A DNA stretch of 64,000 bases from Phytopythium helicoides (GCA_024867545.1 JANFNE010000037.1:124001-188000); one strand, 5' to 3'. Shown: positions 8,760 through 20,210, numbered from the stretch's first letter. Numbers and translations: made by a program. The notes: generated by a model not told the origin, from the letters alone.

Positions 8760-11700
8760 ATGGAGGCTATGGGCGACGTCGAGGCGCCGCTGTGGAGCCT
8801 GGACGAGCGCAACGTAGCGACCAAGCGCGGCAAGATCCTGCGCTCCGTACGTGAGCGCTACCTGCGCGAGGACCTGAGCTGCGCGCTGCCGGGCTGCGCG
8901 CTGTGCGTGAGCGAGAGCGACGCGTCGAGCGCCACGCACGTCATGGGCACGACCAAGGCGGTGCTGGCGGCCGCGCCGCGCGAGGGGAGGTACCTGCTGC
9001 CGTCCATGGAGCTCGTGCTGCGCCAGATGGACGTGCTCGAGTTCTCGTCGCGCAAGAAGCAGAAGAAGGACGGCGAGGAGGTCTTCGCGGACGTCATCGT
9101 GCTCGAGACGGTCTGGGAGTTTGTCAAGCGCAACGACCTCGGCGTGTACAACCGCCTGCGCGCGCTGCTCATGAACGCGGACAGGAGGTTCGTCGTGTTC
9201 GCCAACGAGCACCACCGCGCGTGCTTTGTGCAGAAGAAGCGCAAGCTGCCGCGCGGATTTGACAAGGACGCAGACAGCACGTCGCAGTCGGACAGCGACG
9301 ACGCAGGACACCTCGAGAGCGATGAGGAGCGAAACAGAAGAGCGGTTGCAGTGGCGTGGAAGTGGTATGCCGACCATCTGCGCGAGCTCCAACGCCAGAA
9401 TGTCGAGGTGCTGTTCATCGCCAACAGCGACGAAGACCTCGAGACAGCCAAGAAGCACGGTGTCACCAACGGCATCACAATCGAGCAATTCCTCAAGCCG
9501 ATTGAAGACCAGTATCCTGAACTCCGCGACTTGGTGTCTACGTCGGCCATTGCGTCGGCTGTTCAGGAGGGAGTAAGCAGCACGCGCGCTCGCAAGAAGC
9601 ACTACCCAGAGCATCTGCCCATGTCGGAGGTGTTGTCTGGCATCAAGAACAAGCGCTTTTTCCAGGGCGTTATTCGGTGCAACCGAGATCACTGGCTCGA
9701 GTGTCACGTCCTCATCCACGGGCAGGGTGACGTGAAAATCCCTGTGCTGATCCAAGGGCCGGGAGCATATCAACCGAGCGATCGACGGCGATGTGGTTGC
9801 TATCCAGCTCCTGCCGAAGTCTCAATGGAAGAAGCCGTCGGATTCTTTTGCTGCTAATGGAACAGCTGCCGCTGAGGCTGCAGAGGAGGCGGAAGACGCA
9901 CTTGAGAAGGAAGAAGGAGAGGGTCGAGGCCAAGTCGTTGGTGTTGCCGAGCCCACTGTCCCTTTGGAGCAGGCTGCGCTTGTTCAGTCTGACGCAACGC
10001 TCAGCGTGAAGCCGGCGGGCCGCGTTGTTGGTATCATTCAACGCAACTGGCGCAAGTACTGCGGATCGCTGGAGCCTCCACGGTCTGCAGCGGATATTCA
10101 GTCTACCGGAAGCTGCCTTGTTGTTCCTGTGGACCGCAAGGTCCCTAAGATTAAGATCCAGACGCGTCAGCAGGAGACACTGATGGACAAACGTATTCTT
10201 GTGGCCATTGACTCATGGCCCGCGGACAGCAAGTTCCCTCTCGGTCACTACGTCAGGACACTTGGTGTCATCGGCGACAAGGAGACGGAAACGAATGTTC
10301 TCTTGATTGAGCACGACATTCCTTGCGACCAATTCAGCGACGAGGTCATGCGGTGTCTGCCGCCGGAGGACTGGAAAATCACAGCTGAGAACTCAACGGG
10401 ACGTCGCGATTTGCGCGGCCTTCCGGTGATGAGTATTGACCCACCCAACTGCAAGGATATTGACGACGCCCTTCATGCCTGCCTTCTCCCCAACGGTAAC
10501 CTCCAGGTCGGTGTGCACATTGCAGATGTGACGCACTTTGTTGCTCCTGGTTCAGCCTTGGACGAGGAAGCTGCTGACCGCGGAACCTCGACGTACCTTG
10601 TCGACCGCCGTCTCGATATGCTTCCCGGCCTTTTGACGACCAAGCTCTGCTCGCTTACGTCGACTGAAGATCACTTTGCGTTCAGTGTTTTGTGGGAGAT
10701 GAAGCTTGTCGGCGACCGTGAGGTGGAGATCGTGGACGTTTCGTTCTGCAAAAGTATCATTCGCTCTGTTGCCTCGCTGTCGTACCAGCAAGCGCAAGTC
10801 TACTTGGACGACCCGGACGCTGGGTGCGTTCTTGGAGTGCCAGGTTCAGAAAAGAAGAACAAGAAGACAGACGAAGAATCAACTCGCAGAGACCTACTTG
10901 GCAGCGGCATCAAGACACTGAATGCAATTGCTGTGCGGCTTCGCATGAAGCGTATCGACGCTGGAGCACTGACGCTCGCCTCACCAGAAGTTCGCTTTGT
11001 CCTGGACACTGAGACGCAGAATCCGCTGGATGTGCAGATGTACGCGCTGCGTGACACGAACGCACTTGTCGAGGAGTTTATGCTTCTTGCAAACATCACT
11101 GTTGCAAAGAAGATTGTGCGTCATTTCCCGACTTTCTCGATGCTTCGTCGCCACCCAGCCCCATCCAAGCGTCAGTTTGATCTACTCGTCAGCCAGGCGA
11201 AGGCTGTTGGCGTCAATCTTCGCGTCGATAGCTCCAAGCAGCTCCAAGACTCTCTTGATGCTGCCGATGCTGCGTCAGCGGCCAAGAACTCGAACATGCC
11301 GAAGAACAACCCCTACTTCAACAAGATGTTGCGCATCCTGTGCACGCGTTGCATGATGCCCGCCAGCTATTTCAGCTCTGGCGAGGTGACTCCTAATGAG
11401 TTCCATCACTACGGTCTGGCCGCGCCAATCTACACACATTTCACGTCGCCCATTCGTCGTTACGCAGACGTTGTCGTGCACCGACTGCTCGCTGCCGCGA
11501 TTGGGGTCACGCCTCTCCCAAGCTATCTGGAGAACAAGTCTCATCTCCACGAGATCAGCGAGCAGCTGAACCGGCGGCACCATGCTGCTCAGCTGGCTGG
11601 TCGCGCTTCAGTGAGCCTCCACACGCTGCTCTACTTCCAGCAGTTCCCGACAACCACTGACGCAGTGATCACCAAGGTCAAGAACAACGGCGTTGGCGTG

Positions 11701-12000
11701 CTGTTGCCGCGTTTTGGCATTGAAGGCATGATCTTCCTGGTGGACAAGAACGAGGAAGATGATGACCAGGTCGTCCGATATGACGCCGAGCAGCACTCGC
11801 TCACGCTCGTCAAGCAGAACAATCGCAAGCTCAAGGTGTTCGATAAGGTACGCGTCAAGGTCTACGTCGCGCTCACGTTCGGCAACCGGCAGGAGCTCAA
11901 GATGGACTTGGTCGGAGAAGGCGAGGATGTAGAGATGGTGGAGGTGGCCGCTTCATCTGCCCCCAGCCACAAGAAGAAGAAGAGGAAAACGGCCGCGTAG
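8760..12000 (+). CDS. DIS3: Exosome exoribonuclease DIS3/Rrp44, one frame break
   Basis: 3'-5' exoribonuclease of the RNA exosome (RNB family), acting in nuclear and cytoplasmic RNA decay and processing. Order: CR3 Cys motif (C41, C46, C49); PIN domain (about 75-260); cold-shock domains (EHLPMSEVLSGIK; GDVVAIQLLPKSQW; GRVVGIIQRNWRKY); RNB domain with DPPNCKDIDDALH near residue 560 carrying the catalytic Asp cluster, and HFTSPIRRYADVVVHR near 895; S1 domain; basic tail KKKKRKTAA. One extra G in the GGG at 9756-9758 shifts frame (expected QGREHINRAIDGDVV); without it the gene is 1079 residues. DIS3 is normally essential and single copy, so the break is probably a consensus error. The PIN active site looks degenerate: LLPSMEL stands where LPDTNV is usual. 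Confidence 0.92.
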
Positions 12001-12501
12001 ACTCCATGAAGACAGCACTAGGACCTGCAGGTTGAATGGCCTGGGCACCCGGCATTGGCGCTGTGGTAGATGGCCACAAAACCCTCCATTTCTACATTCA
12101 CCCTTCTCAGCCCAACGATCGACATAAACTCTCACTAAACCGGAAAACGTGGCAAAGGAGACGTGAAACTAAATAAACCTGTCGTTACGATACTGCCCAA
12201 TTGACAAGCTGGCAGCGCAGTTCATCAGCTTCAAGCGGGTTGCGCGATGCCCTCCCCCAGCGATGACAACAGCACTGCATTGACACTTCGTATTGCTCGT
12301 TGGAGATGCCATAGGAAGGATCTCTAGAGCTCCATCATGAGCCACGGCAAGCTAGTAAAGCGGCCTTTGCAGCTCTGCCTGCATACACGAAAATGGGCAT
12401 GATGCGACAATGAATTGCCAAGCGCCCACTCGCTCTCGAATGGCAACGAACGAAAGCGGCTGCCGACCCTGATCTCCCTACTCACAGTGTAATTTGCCAC
12501 C

Positions 12502-14474
12502 ATGGCAAACAAGCGCGCTCGATCGAGCACGGAGGGCGATCCAGGTCCCCGGCGAGGCAGGTCCAAGACCAGGCAAGCTGCCACAGGGCTATGCAGATCC
12601 ACAATGAGAAGAACTGCTTCCGCAACTCGTCGAGGTCGGTTCAAGACAACACGTGCAGCTGGTCCGACGTCAGGCGGTGCTAGGTCTAAAAGGAAGAAGC
12701 GCAATGCAGACCCACGCAAGAGTCAGTCAAAGAGGCGACGGGCCGAAGTCGAAGCTCGTGACGCAGCTAACGCCAAATCCTCGCTTGTGTGCGTCAAGAC
12801 GTCGCTCAAGGCGTTTTGCAAGAGCGATGAGGCCATGACTTTGCCGTGGGAGTCCGTGCTGGCGGATATGGACCAGGCCGTGCTGGAGGCTTACGTCCTC
12901 GCCAACATCCACGCTGTGCGGATGTGTCAGCTGGGCGATGCAGTGGAGCCACTCAACCAGGTCTTCTTCTACAGATGCCTATCATGTGTTTGCAACGCCA
13001 ACTCCACACTCGGGTCTCCTGCATTCCAGCAATCAGTCACGCTGTACAACACTTGGCGAGGTGAGGACGCTCGACGTGCAAGCAACCGGCAGATTACCGC
13101 TGGGTGGCAGCAGAACGCATCCCAAATGATGGCCACTAACACCAAGAACGCGATCGTACGCAACTTCTACCGTCGCTTTCACCGTCACATCAAGCGGGTC
13201 TATGACTTGAATGGTGCTGAGGCCTACGTCATGATCAAGAGCATCCTGGACCCTGTCTACAACGGCAACGATACCGAGGTGCAGGTTTGGCGAGAGCAGA
13301 TCCCGCGCAACGAGAGCGGCTACTTGTCCGACGAGGCTAACAGATTGCTTCCTCTCACCTACATGATTCTGACCGACATTGAGGAGAGGAATCGCCGGTT
13401 TCAGCATCGACAGGACATCCCAGAGGTCCGCACGTTCAGTCTCCTGCCGACAAAGAATGGGTTCAAGTGCTCGCACTTCAAGATGTGCAAGACGGCGCTC
13501 CGCAGCCTACTTCTACGTGCTGGTGTTCGCGTGCCTCCTCTAGGTGACGATTGGAATGCTGTCGCAGACGATTGGTGGCGCAGTCTCTTCAATATCGAGA
13601 AGTTTGAAACAGCCAACAAGAAGTTCGCAGGAGAGATCGTGACGGACGGAAAGGCTGTCAGTATTGTCATGCGGAAAACCCATCCGGCAACAGACCGCCC
13701 ACTTCGGGAAGAAGACTACGATGTCATGTGGGGCCTAGATCCTGGCAGACGAGATCTGTAACCAGGACGGCGAGACTATTCACTGCTCTTCTCGTGAGTT
13801 CTACGAGGATGCTCGCTACCACAAGAGCAACCAGAAGATAGCTTGCTGGAAGGAGCGGCGTCCCGACATTTTGGCGGCCGAGCGTCAGATGCCGTCGAAG
13901 AAGACCGCGTCGCTCGAGCTGCTGGAAACGTACACACGATACGTTATTCCACATATGGAAAACCTGCTAGGATTTTCACGGGCGAAGGGATTCCGCAACC
14001 TGCGTTTTGGTCGGTACATCTTTGCGCAGAAAAAGCTTCATGAACTCTGTCGGAGACTGACCCAGCAAGCAGGCAGACGAACGGTGGTTGGATTTGGAGA
14101 TTGGAGCAATACCGATTACTCTGGACTCATCAAGAAGTGCCCCGCGGGGCCGGTCAAAAGACTCGAGCACACATTGAGAAACTACTGTCGTGTGCAACCA
14201 ATTGATGAGTTTCGCACCAGCAAGCTTCACTCACGTTGCCACCGGCAACTAGAATACCAGTACAGTCTCCGACTCTGCAAGGTCAAGAACAGCACGGACA
14301 AGGAATGGCGGACGTGCAAGGTTTATAGTGTGCTCCATTGTCGAACCAATGGCTGTTTTGGTACTACTGTGAACCGCGACGTCAACGCCTCGAAGAACAT
14401 GCTGATGCTTCTCCTCAACATGCTCCGTGGTCAACCAAGACCTAACGTTTTTTTTTTGCCGAGCGCCAACTTAA
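12502..14474 (+). pseudogene. Fanzor nuclease, broken in RuvC-I (copy A)
   Basis: Near-identical to copies B and C. The ATG sits in a good eukaryotic context (GCCACCATGG). An 11-bp deletion at about 13759, immediately after the RuvC-I motif GLDPGRRDL, removes the codons for FVAT and creates an in-frame TAA at 13759-13761. The remaining 230 codons continue in another frame. Near the 3' end a T10 run (T9 in copy C, absent in B) shifts frame again, so even the C-terminus differs. The protein would stop at 419 residues without RuvC-II, RuvC-III or the zinc ribbon, so it should be dead as a nuclease. The N-terminal REC-like part is intact, and a truncated product that binds RNA cannot be excluded. 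Confidence 0.85.
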
Positions 14475-14647
14475 CACATCAGGGGCCACAAAGTGTCTGC
14501 AGGTGCGCTCAGCGTTGCCCGCAGATAGCTCTGTCTACTCAGGCATTGTTGCATTTTCACTGGGTTCCATTCCCAGTCATCGTCTTTTATCGTAGGATGC
14601 CGAGTTTACCACGACCAAACCCGCGAGCCGAATGCGAGTGCTAGCAA
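14475..14647 (+). ncRNA. Candidate Fanzor guide-RNA (fRNA) scaffold, copy A
   Basis: The non-coding tail of element A is almost identical to that of B. It holds hairpin 1 at 14496-14525 (stem TCTGC...GCAGA with inner GGTG-CGC / GCG-TGCC pairing) and hairpin 2 at 14559-14577 (ACTGGG / CCCAGT, 7-base loop). TnpB and Fanzor RNAs come from this position, with the guide taken from DNA just beyond the right end. The RNA is inferred, not observed. Confidence 0.5.
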
Positions 14648-14768
14648 TAAGTATGTGACTTGTGAAAGTGCCATTTTCAGCCAATAGTATCACTGTATAA
14701 ACCAGTAGCCAATCAGAAGACGTGGAGCTGTCAACCACGTTGCTGACCGCAAAAAATCGTTGACACGC

Positions 14769-15899
14769 ATGGCGGACGAGGAGCTCAATGTCGTTGGCGC
14801 GCTTTTCGCCTTGAACGGCGAGGACGACGGCTACGACCCGGAGGACTTTGTGCAGGAGATCGAGGTGGACGAGGACACCAAGTTTCGCGTGTCGGTAGCT
14901 GAGGACGACGGCAGCACCGGCGCGCTCTTCGCCTGCGCGATTTGGAACGGCGCGGTGCGATTTTTGCGATTTTTGAAAAAAAAAATCATGGTGCAACGAG
15001 GAAATGGCCGTGCTGATGATGGTGGATGTGGAGGGTAGAGGTTTATTGCCAAGCACTTTACGGCGAACCCAGGGGTGGTGGAGGGCAAGACGGTCGTGGA
15101 GTTTGGCGCGGCGTCGTGAGTAGATCTGGAGAAGCGGAGGAAGATATTTGTTGATCTCTCTGACAGAGCTCTGGTGAAATGCCAGCGCACTGCCGTCACT
15201 GGCGGCGCTGCACTTTGGAGCCGCGACTGCAGTCATCACAGGTCGGTGAGGGTGTCGTGATGAAAGGAATTGATGAAGTTACTCATTTTTGCATCGATGC
15301 GAAGACTACCCGAACGATCTCGTGCTGAATAATACGTCAAGCGGAATCAGTCGATGCTTGGGGAGCGGAGTCGCGGTGGTGCGCGGTCACTTGTGGGGGA
15401 CGGAGACCGGGGGGCTACTCGAATATTTGCAGGGTTCATCAGCAGAGAATCAGGAACTGAGTGGCTTCGACGTTGTGGTTGTCGCTGAGTGCCTGTGGCT
15501 GCACCACCTGGTAAGGTTTCCAAGTCACTCGGTCGAAGTGAAGGCAATACTGACAACCTCGGTGACCTTGATGCAGCACGTGGATTTATTGAAGTCCATT
15601 CATTCGTGTCTGAAGGACGGTGGGCAGGTGCGCTTCAGCCTTGATTCTTGGTCGGCTATTTGTTATGAGTCAATGGATCTCAACGTCTCTACCTATCGTA
15701 GGCGTACGTCAGCTTTGCCCACCACGTCCCCGGCCACGAGCAAAATGACTTGTCATTCTTTGAGAAGTCCAAGAAGCTCTTTGGGTTTGAGGTCGAGTAT
15801 CTTGACACGCTGTCCGCGCCTCATCTTTTCAGCCCCGAGAAGATGGTAGATCAATACTTGTACCGGTTGACGAAGCGGCCGGCCGCTCCCAGCAGCTAG
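14769..15899 (+). CDS. EFM7: EFM7/NNT1-type methyltransferase (methyltransferase family 16)
   Basis: Six exons reconstructed with phase and GT/AG borders: 14769-14954, 15039-15115, 15186-15241, 15305-15510, 15577-15627, 15702-15899, totalling 257 residues. Motifs match the Efm7/Nnt1 group: start MADEELNVV, IWNGARFIAKHF across the first junction, SAM-binding VVEFGAASALPSLAALHFGA across the second and third, TDYPND, VVVVAECLWLHHL, SFAHHVPGHE. The yeast member methylates the N-terminus and Lys2/3 of translation factor eEF1A; fungal and oomycete copies are often labelled nicotinamide N-methyltransferase. It follows Fanzor element A. CCAAT boxes lie upstream (near 14678 and 14710). The exon model is by eye but keeps frame throughout. 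Confidence 0.8.
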
Positions 15900-15923
15900 A
15901 TAATGAAATGCACGAGATTCAAT

Positions 15924-16344
15924 GTCGTTCGCTCTTGTACAAAACGCAGCCTGGGAAGGATTCTAGCTTAAAGTACCGCGCGAACGCTCGCCAACTGTAC
16001 GATGTGGTGTCAAATTTGTATCCCCATACTCGAAATGACTCGTTTGCGGCATCTGCTTTAGCCATTTCAGAGACGGTATAATTCCACGGCTTTCCAACAT
16101 AGTTGTACGAGTCCGGCTCCACGGGAAGGTAGAATCCGGGTAGGTGCTTGTAACCAAGTCCAGATCGAGGGATATCGGAGCATACCAATGCAATTGATAT
16201 CAGCGATAGAATGAAGCGAGACCAAGATCCCGGTAAGTCACGCTTGAAGACTCGGGTGCGACTCGCGCGCTTCTTCTTGTGTGTTGCCTCGATGAGCACG
16301 TCGACTTCTTTGTCCGTTGGCACGAGAACATCGTGCTCTGGCAT
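15924..16344 (-). pseudogene. N-terminal fragment of SELVQCG-family membrane gene
   Basis: The ATG at 16344 (MPEHDVLVPTDKEVD) begins a reading nearly identical to the first 140 residues of the gene at 33343: basic KKKRASRTRVFKRDLP, first membrane segment, KFDTTSYSWRAFARYF. Homology ends abruptly after LYKSE at about 15924, against unrelated DNA next to the EFM7 gene. It is a 3'-truncated copy and part of the inverted duplicate described with the next entry. Confidence 0.85.
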
Positions 16345-16585
16345 GGTGCCAGTGCAAAGCAGACACAACGGGACCGTCACGGCGATAAGAAGTCAACTCG
16401 CTGACTGCCTCAAAGCAAAACCAACCACAGGTCGGCTCCTTATTTAGAACAGCACAGAGCTGATCTGACTGGGCTTTTGTGGATAACACCTGCAAAGGTA
16501 GTTATCATAGTCCGCCAGTTAATAGGTCCTCTGGAGTGCAACAGTTGCAGCTCGCTCAAACTAGATGAAAACAAAAGCACACAAA

Positions 16586-17722
16586 CTATCCACACTGGAC
16601 CAGCTCTGACCACGGCAGATCACGAACCGCAACCGGACGAAGCAACCGAAATCCCACAGACTGCTCGTTGTCCTCCACCACAACTCGACGAGGCAGTAGC
16701 ACAATGTGACTTGGAAACAGCATCGACTGATAGTACGCCAGCTGACGCACGCGACCGCCCGCAAATCGGAGGTAGAAGAACACTATCGGGTCGCTCATGA
16801 GCACGAGGTTCATAAAGGCAATGTTCCCTTCCACGTCGGAGCGGCGGTTGTGCAAGACCTCCATCTGGAACTGGATGTATTCGAACGCCGATCTATCTAG
16901 GTGCGTCGATGGGTATTTCGCTAGCTCGATGAACGACTTGACGCTGTATTGTAGCTTGGCGGATGGCTTGGCGTCTGCATGGAGGCGTCGTTTATGCGGC
17001 GATATAACCGCAAACCCGGACGAAGTCCGTGTGCGGTCCATGTTTTCGGTGCGCACGCTGAAGTAGTCGTATGTCCAGTGTACGCATAGGCTGATGGATG
17101 GCCATAGAATGCCGGCTGAGTATGGCACTGGTGTGTGTGTCTGTACGAGTTCTGACGGGAGTGGGGCCTTTTTCCAGACACCTGATTTTCGTAGCACGGT
17201 TAAAATCGAGTAGACGACGATGATGGCTCCGAGTATGAGTCCGACTTCACAGATGAGGTATTTCAGGTCGATTGTGATACCACCCATAGTTGTGTTGCCA
17301 CTTCCGCGATGAACCATGCTCTCTTGGTATTTAATAGTGGGCACCATATGGTGCTGGGTGGTTGCAACTTCGAACACATTCAAGATCTCTGCACTTCGAA
17401 ATTTTACAGAGCGAAACTGCGCCGATATCGTAACGCTTGATAACGCGCTGAGCAGGAACTCTGGCACTCCAAAGATTCCCGGCTTACGGTACCAGCCGAT
17501 CCAGCGCTGGGCAACACCTGATTGCAGGACTATGTGAAGGATGATTCCATACAGCCAGATATTCCGCATCTGAACAACAGCTAGCGAGACAAATTGCTTG
17601 ATACTGAAGTCAAGAGCTCCATTTTGAGTCACGAATCGGTGTTCTAGTGCGCTGGATGAGATGGGTGCGTCGATCAGATGTGCAAACGCGCAGCAAAAGA
17701 TCGGAAAAGGACTCCCGTACAT
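16586..17722 (-). pseudogene. C-terminal half of SELVQCG-family membrane gene
   Basis: The reading begins abruptly at MYGSPFPIFC and runs to the family terminus SELVQCG; the whole N-terminal half and first membrane segment are missing. The 240-base spacer to the N-terminal fragment at 16344 resembles the 33041-33342 spacer between the tandem genes at 30684 and 33343. So 15.92-17.73 kb is one inverted, end-truncated duplicate of that gene-gene junction. The sequence is a mosaic: SALEHRFVTQNGALDFSIKQ resembles the second gene, while ILNVFEVATTQ resembles the first. Confidence 0.85.
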
Positions 17723-17735
17723 GGTGATTTCGCTG

Positions 17736-18190
17736 CGGTGAGGCAAATGACAACTTGCTTGATATTTTTGTTTTTGTAGAATTCGTCCAGCGATCGACGC
17801 ACGTGCCATTTTCAGCTGAGAGAGGGGTATTCACTACTCGTCTCGAAGTCGCATCGTTTGCCATGACACATCAACTCGAGCAACTACAAGCTCTCCCTCG
17901 CCACGTTTGACAAGCGAGTTGTGGAGAGCGGGCTGCACCTCACCGACATGGACAACATATACTTTATAGTCCGATGGATACGCCTCGCCGCGTTTGAACC
18001 GTCCCCTAGCAATCCCCGGAGCAGCTTCGAGGCTTTGATCGTTGTATCAAAGGAGCTGCTCCTCGCCCCGCTTGTGCGCATCGCGATTGTCGGAAACACT
18101 TCAAGATAATGAACGCAAGATGGTCAAAACCGAATAACCTTACAAGGATCGAGGGGTTTTCCCTCTCTGACAAACCCACTACAACTATGC
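17736..18190. other. Intergenic region with possible gene remnant
   Basis: A plus-strand frame at about 17879-18109 reads LSLATFDKRVVESGLHLTDM then DNIYFIVRWIRLAAFEPS and a hydrophobic tail. It looks more protein-like than the surrounding frames but has no clear start and no recognised family. It may be a remnant exon or chance. Confidence 0.3.
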
Positions 18191-19180
18191 TCATACGCCC
18201 ATGTACTTGAAGAGGATGAAACCTGCCGACATGATGAACATGCCGAAAAGCCCACCGGCCGACACGACCTGCATCCGGCCGTTGGCGTACATGTACGCGG
18301 TGGGGATGATTTCCTTCATGACGATACCGACAAGCAGGCCGGTGACGATACCGTACAGGACACCCTGGGTCATATTGTCGGCATCCATGCCGAGCGAGAT
18401 GAGAGCGATTAGTCCACCCACGTGTTGCGCGATGGTGGCGAGGAAACACCACATGAGAGCTCGGAACCGGCTACCGGTGGCAAAGTAGATGGGAGCGGCC
18501 ACAGCGATGCCCTCAGCGATGTTGTGCAGTCCGACGCCGACTGCGAGCGAGAGGCCGATGTATGCCTGCTCCGAGGCCGCGACGAAGGTGCCCATGCCCT
18601 CAGGAATGTTGTGGATGCCGACGGCGAGTGCACTGAGCACGCCCATAGCCTGCAGCTTTTCCTTGGCGGCCTCGTCCATCTTGATAAACACGTCCATGCC
18701 GCCCTGCTCGCGGATGAACTCGACAGGTGGCTTGGTTTCAAATGGATCCACCATCGGATCGAAAGAGTCGCGCTCCGTTTGCTGCTCCATACGCGCCATG
18801 CCGTTGGGGTTCTGTCCAGGAGTGAGCTTGTGGACGATGAAGTCGATGAGGTAGCCGAAGAGAATGCCTCCACCAAGACACCCCGTCGCCACCATCCACG
18901 CGCGGCCGTCAATGTCATCTGAGGACTCGGTGGTGCCTTCATTGCTCGTGTAGGCGTCCGTGAACTCCTTGACTGAGTTGGCCCACAGGATGACGAAGCA
19001 CTGGAAGAGCGTGATGCCTGCCGATACACTCAGCATGATGGCCATGGCCTGCGGGTTGGCCAGCTGCAGCATCTTGTTGCTGAAGATGACCATGCCGCCC
19101 AGCACCGTGCAGATGCCCGCGGCCGCGTTGATGCCGAGCGTCGTGCTCACAATCAGCTCGCTTTCCTCCTCGATGGCCAT
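18191..19180 (-). CDS. ZIP-family divalent metal transporter (1)
   Basis: 329 residues, 8 predicted membrane segments. The two ZIP signature motifs lie in adjacent helices: HNIPEG (190-195) and HNIAEG (219-224), the zinc/iron coordination site, each followed by small-residue helix (GVGLHNIAEGIAVAAPIYF). A long cytosolic loop (about 118-170) separates helices 3 and 4 and is acidic/amidated rather than His-rich. Predicted to import Zn or Fe into the cytosol at the plasma membrane or from an organelle; the substrate is not decidable from sequence. It is a tandem paralogue of the gene at 20211-21155, same strand, about 1 kb apart, sharing FIKMDEAAKEKLQ and the C-terminus GGLFGMF...FKY. Confidence 0.9.
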   Translation of the reverse strand: MAIEEESELIVSTTLGINAAAGICTVLGGMVIFSNKMLQLANPQAMAIMLSVSAGITLFQCFVILWANSVKEFTDAYTSNEGTTESSDDIDGRAWMVATGCLGGGILFGYLIDFIVHKLTPGQNPNGMARMEQQTERDSFDPMVDPFETKPPVEFIREQGGMDVFIKMDEAAKEKLQAMGVLSALAVGIHNIPEGMGTFVAASEQAYIGLSLAVGVGLHNIAEGIAVAAPIYFATGSRFRALMWCFLATIAQHVGGLIALISLGMDADNMTQGVLYGIVTGLLVGIVMKEIIPTAYMYANGRMQVVSAGGLFGMFIMSAGFILFKYMGV

Positions 19181-20210
19181 GACGTAGTTGGCTCTTTGTG
19201 CTGGTGAAGAAGTTAACAGACGAGGAAGAAGCTTTTCTTCCTCGAGTTTTGGGATTTCTGCGGCTCGATGGCGATCGGGAACTGACCAAACGTGGGCGTT
19301 CGACCTTTTGGGGCGTGTGGCTCGGTCCGGAAATCAGCGACTGGCGCTCCAACGGACAGCCCACGCTTACGCCACGTCGAACGCGAGCGGTTCCATGCTC
19401 GACAAAGCTTCGATGAGGACTGCTGTCAACGGCCGGCGACGCCTCAGCGGTGCTGAAACCTTCCGACTAGTCAGCAGCACCCGGATACTTTCGCTACGTG
19501 AGACTCGAAGAGACCGACCGAGTCGCTCAACGGTCCGGAGCAGGAGGATGCGTCTTCTGCAAAGGAGAAGAAAAGGAGGCTTCATGACATGCAGAGCTCG
19601 GTGCCGTTTTTGCCACAGTGGACCTGGGAGCCGATGGCTCCGGCCCCAGACGTGTGCTGCTTTTAGCGGCATTGTCACTGTGGTCGCTGCTCGTCCGGCT
19701 GGTTGAAGACAAGGACGAGCCACGAGAGCTTCGGCGGCCAATGGAGAGAGCGAAGCCACGCTCGAGCTGCGTGGCGTGAGGCGAGGCGGAAGGCGCCGCA
19801 GGTGGTGGCGCCTCACAGATGGCGACACTGTGGGACCCTCAAGCTTATTCCAAACACCTCTTTGATTGAGTGTACTTGATTATATGATATATAGTTTTGT
19901 GCATAATAGATTCATAAGTGATTGCTATAATGAGTATAAAAAGATAATACAGTGAGTTTTGGGAAGCGCTCCAGAGGGGATGGTCGGACCGTGGTACGCG
20001 GGTCAGCGAGAGATCAGACGCTCGCTGCACTTTGAGCTTTTTCGGTGCTCCCAGTTGCTCATGAGCCACCTGATGGGGCGGCAGGTCGGCCTCATCGACG
20101 TCACTTGGCTAGGAATCGCTCCTCATGACATGACCGCCAAGGTGCAGGCAAAAAGAAGTTGGGTGCTAATATTGACACGGACGCTACGAGATGGAAAACT
20201 GCGAGCTCGC
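19181..20210. other. Intergenic region between ZIP genes
   Basis: 1 kb with no supported gene. Open frames here are Arg/Ser-rich and unrelated to known proteins. A short AT-rich tract at about 19850-19960 stands out from the GC-rich background. Confidence 0.5.

Larger units (their letters stand above)
12033..14647 (+). mobile_element. Fanzor element A (inactivated)
   Basis: The ends are set by alignment with copy B: homology starts at TGAATGGCCTGGGCACC and stops after GCGAGTGCTAGCAA, with unrelated DNA outside. About 2.6 kb, inserted 33 bases after the DIS3 stop codon. No long terminal inverted repeats and no target-site duplication are evident, as in TnpB/IS200-605-like elements. The left end contains an imperfect hairpin (GCCTGGGCACCCGGC) and the right end the palindrome TGCTAGCA. 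The ORF is broken, see the pseudogene entry. Confidence 0.75.

Noticed and set aside
9712..10041. An intron in DIS3 as the explanation for the break at 9757
   Set aside because: Conserved codons run on both sides without a gap (QG-REHINRAIDGDVV); dropping one G restores frame, and there is no GT..AG pair that removes non-coding sequence.
19188..19828. Overlapping open frames on both strands between the ZIP genes
   Set aside because: Arg/Ser-rich with no recognisable domain, no conserved start, mutually overlapping.
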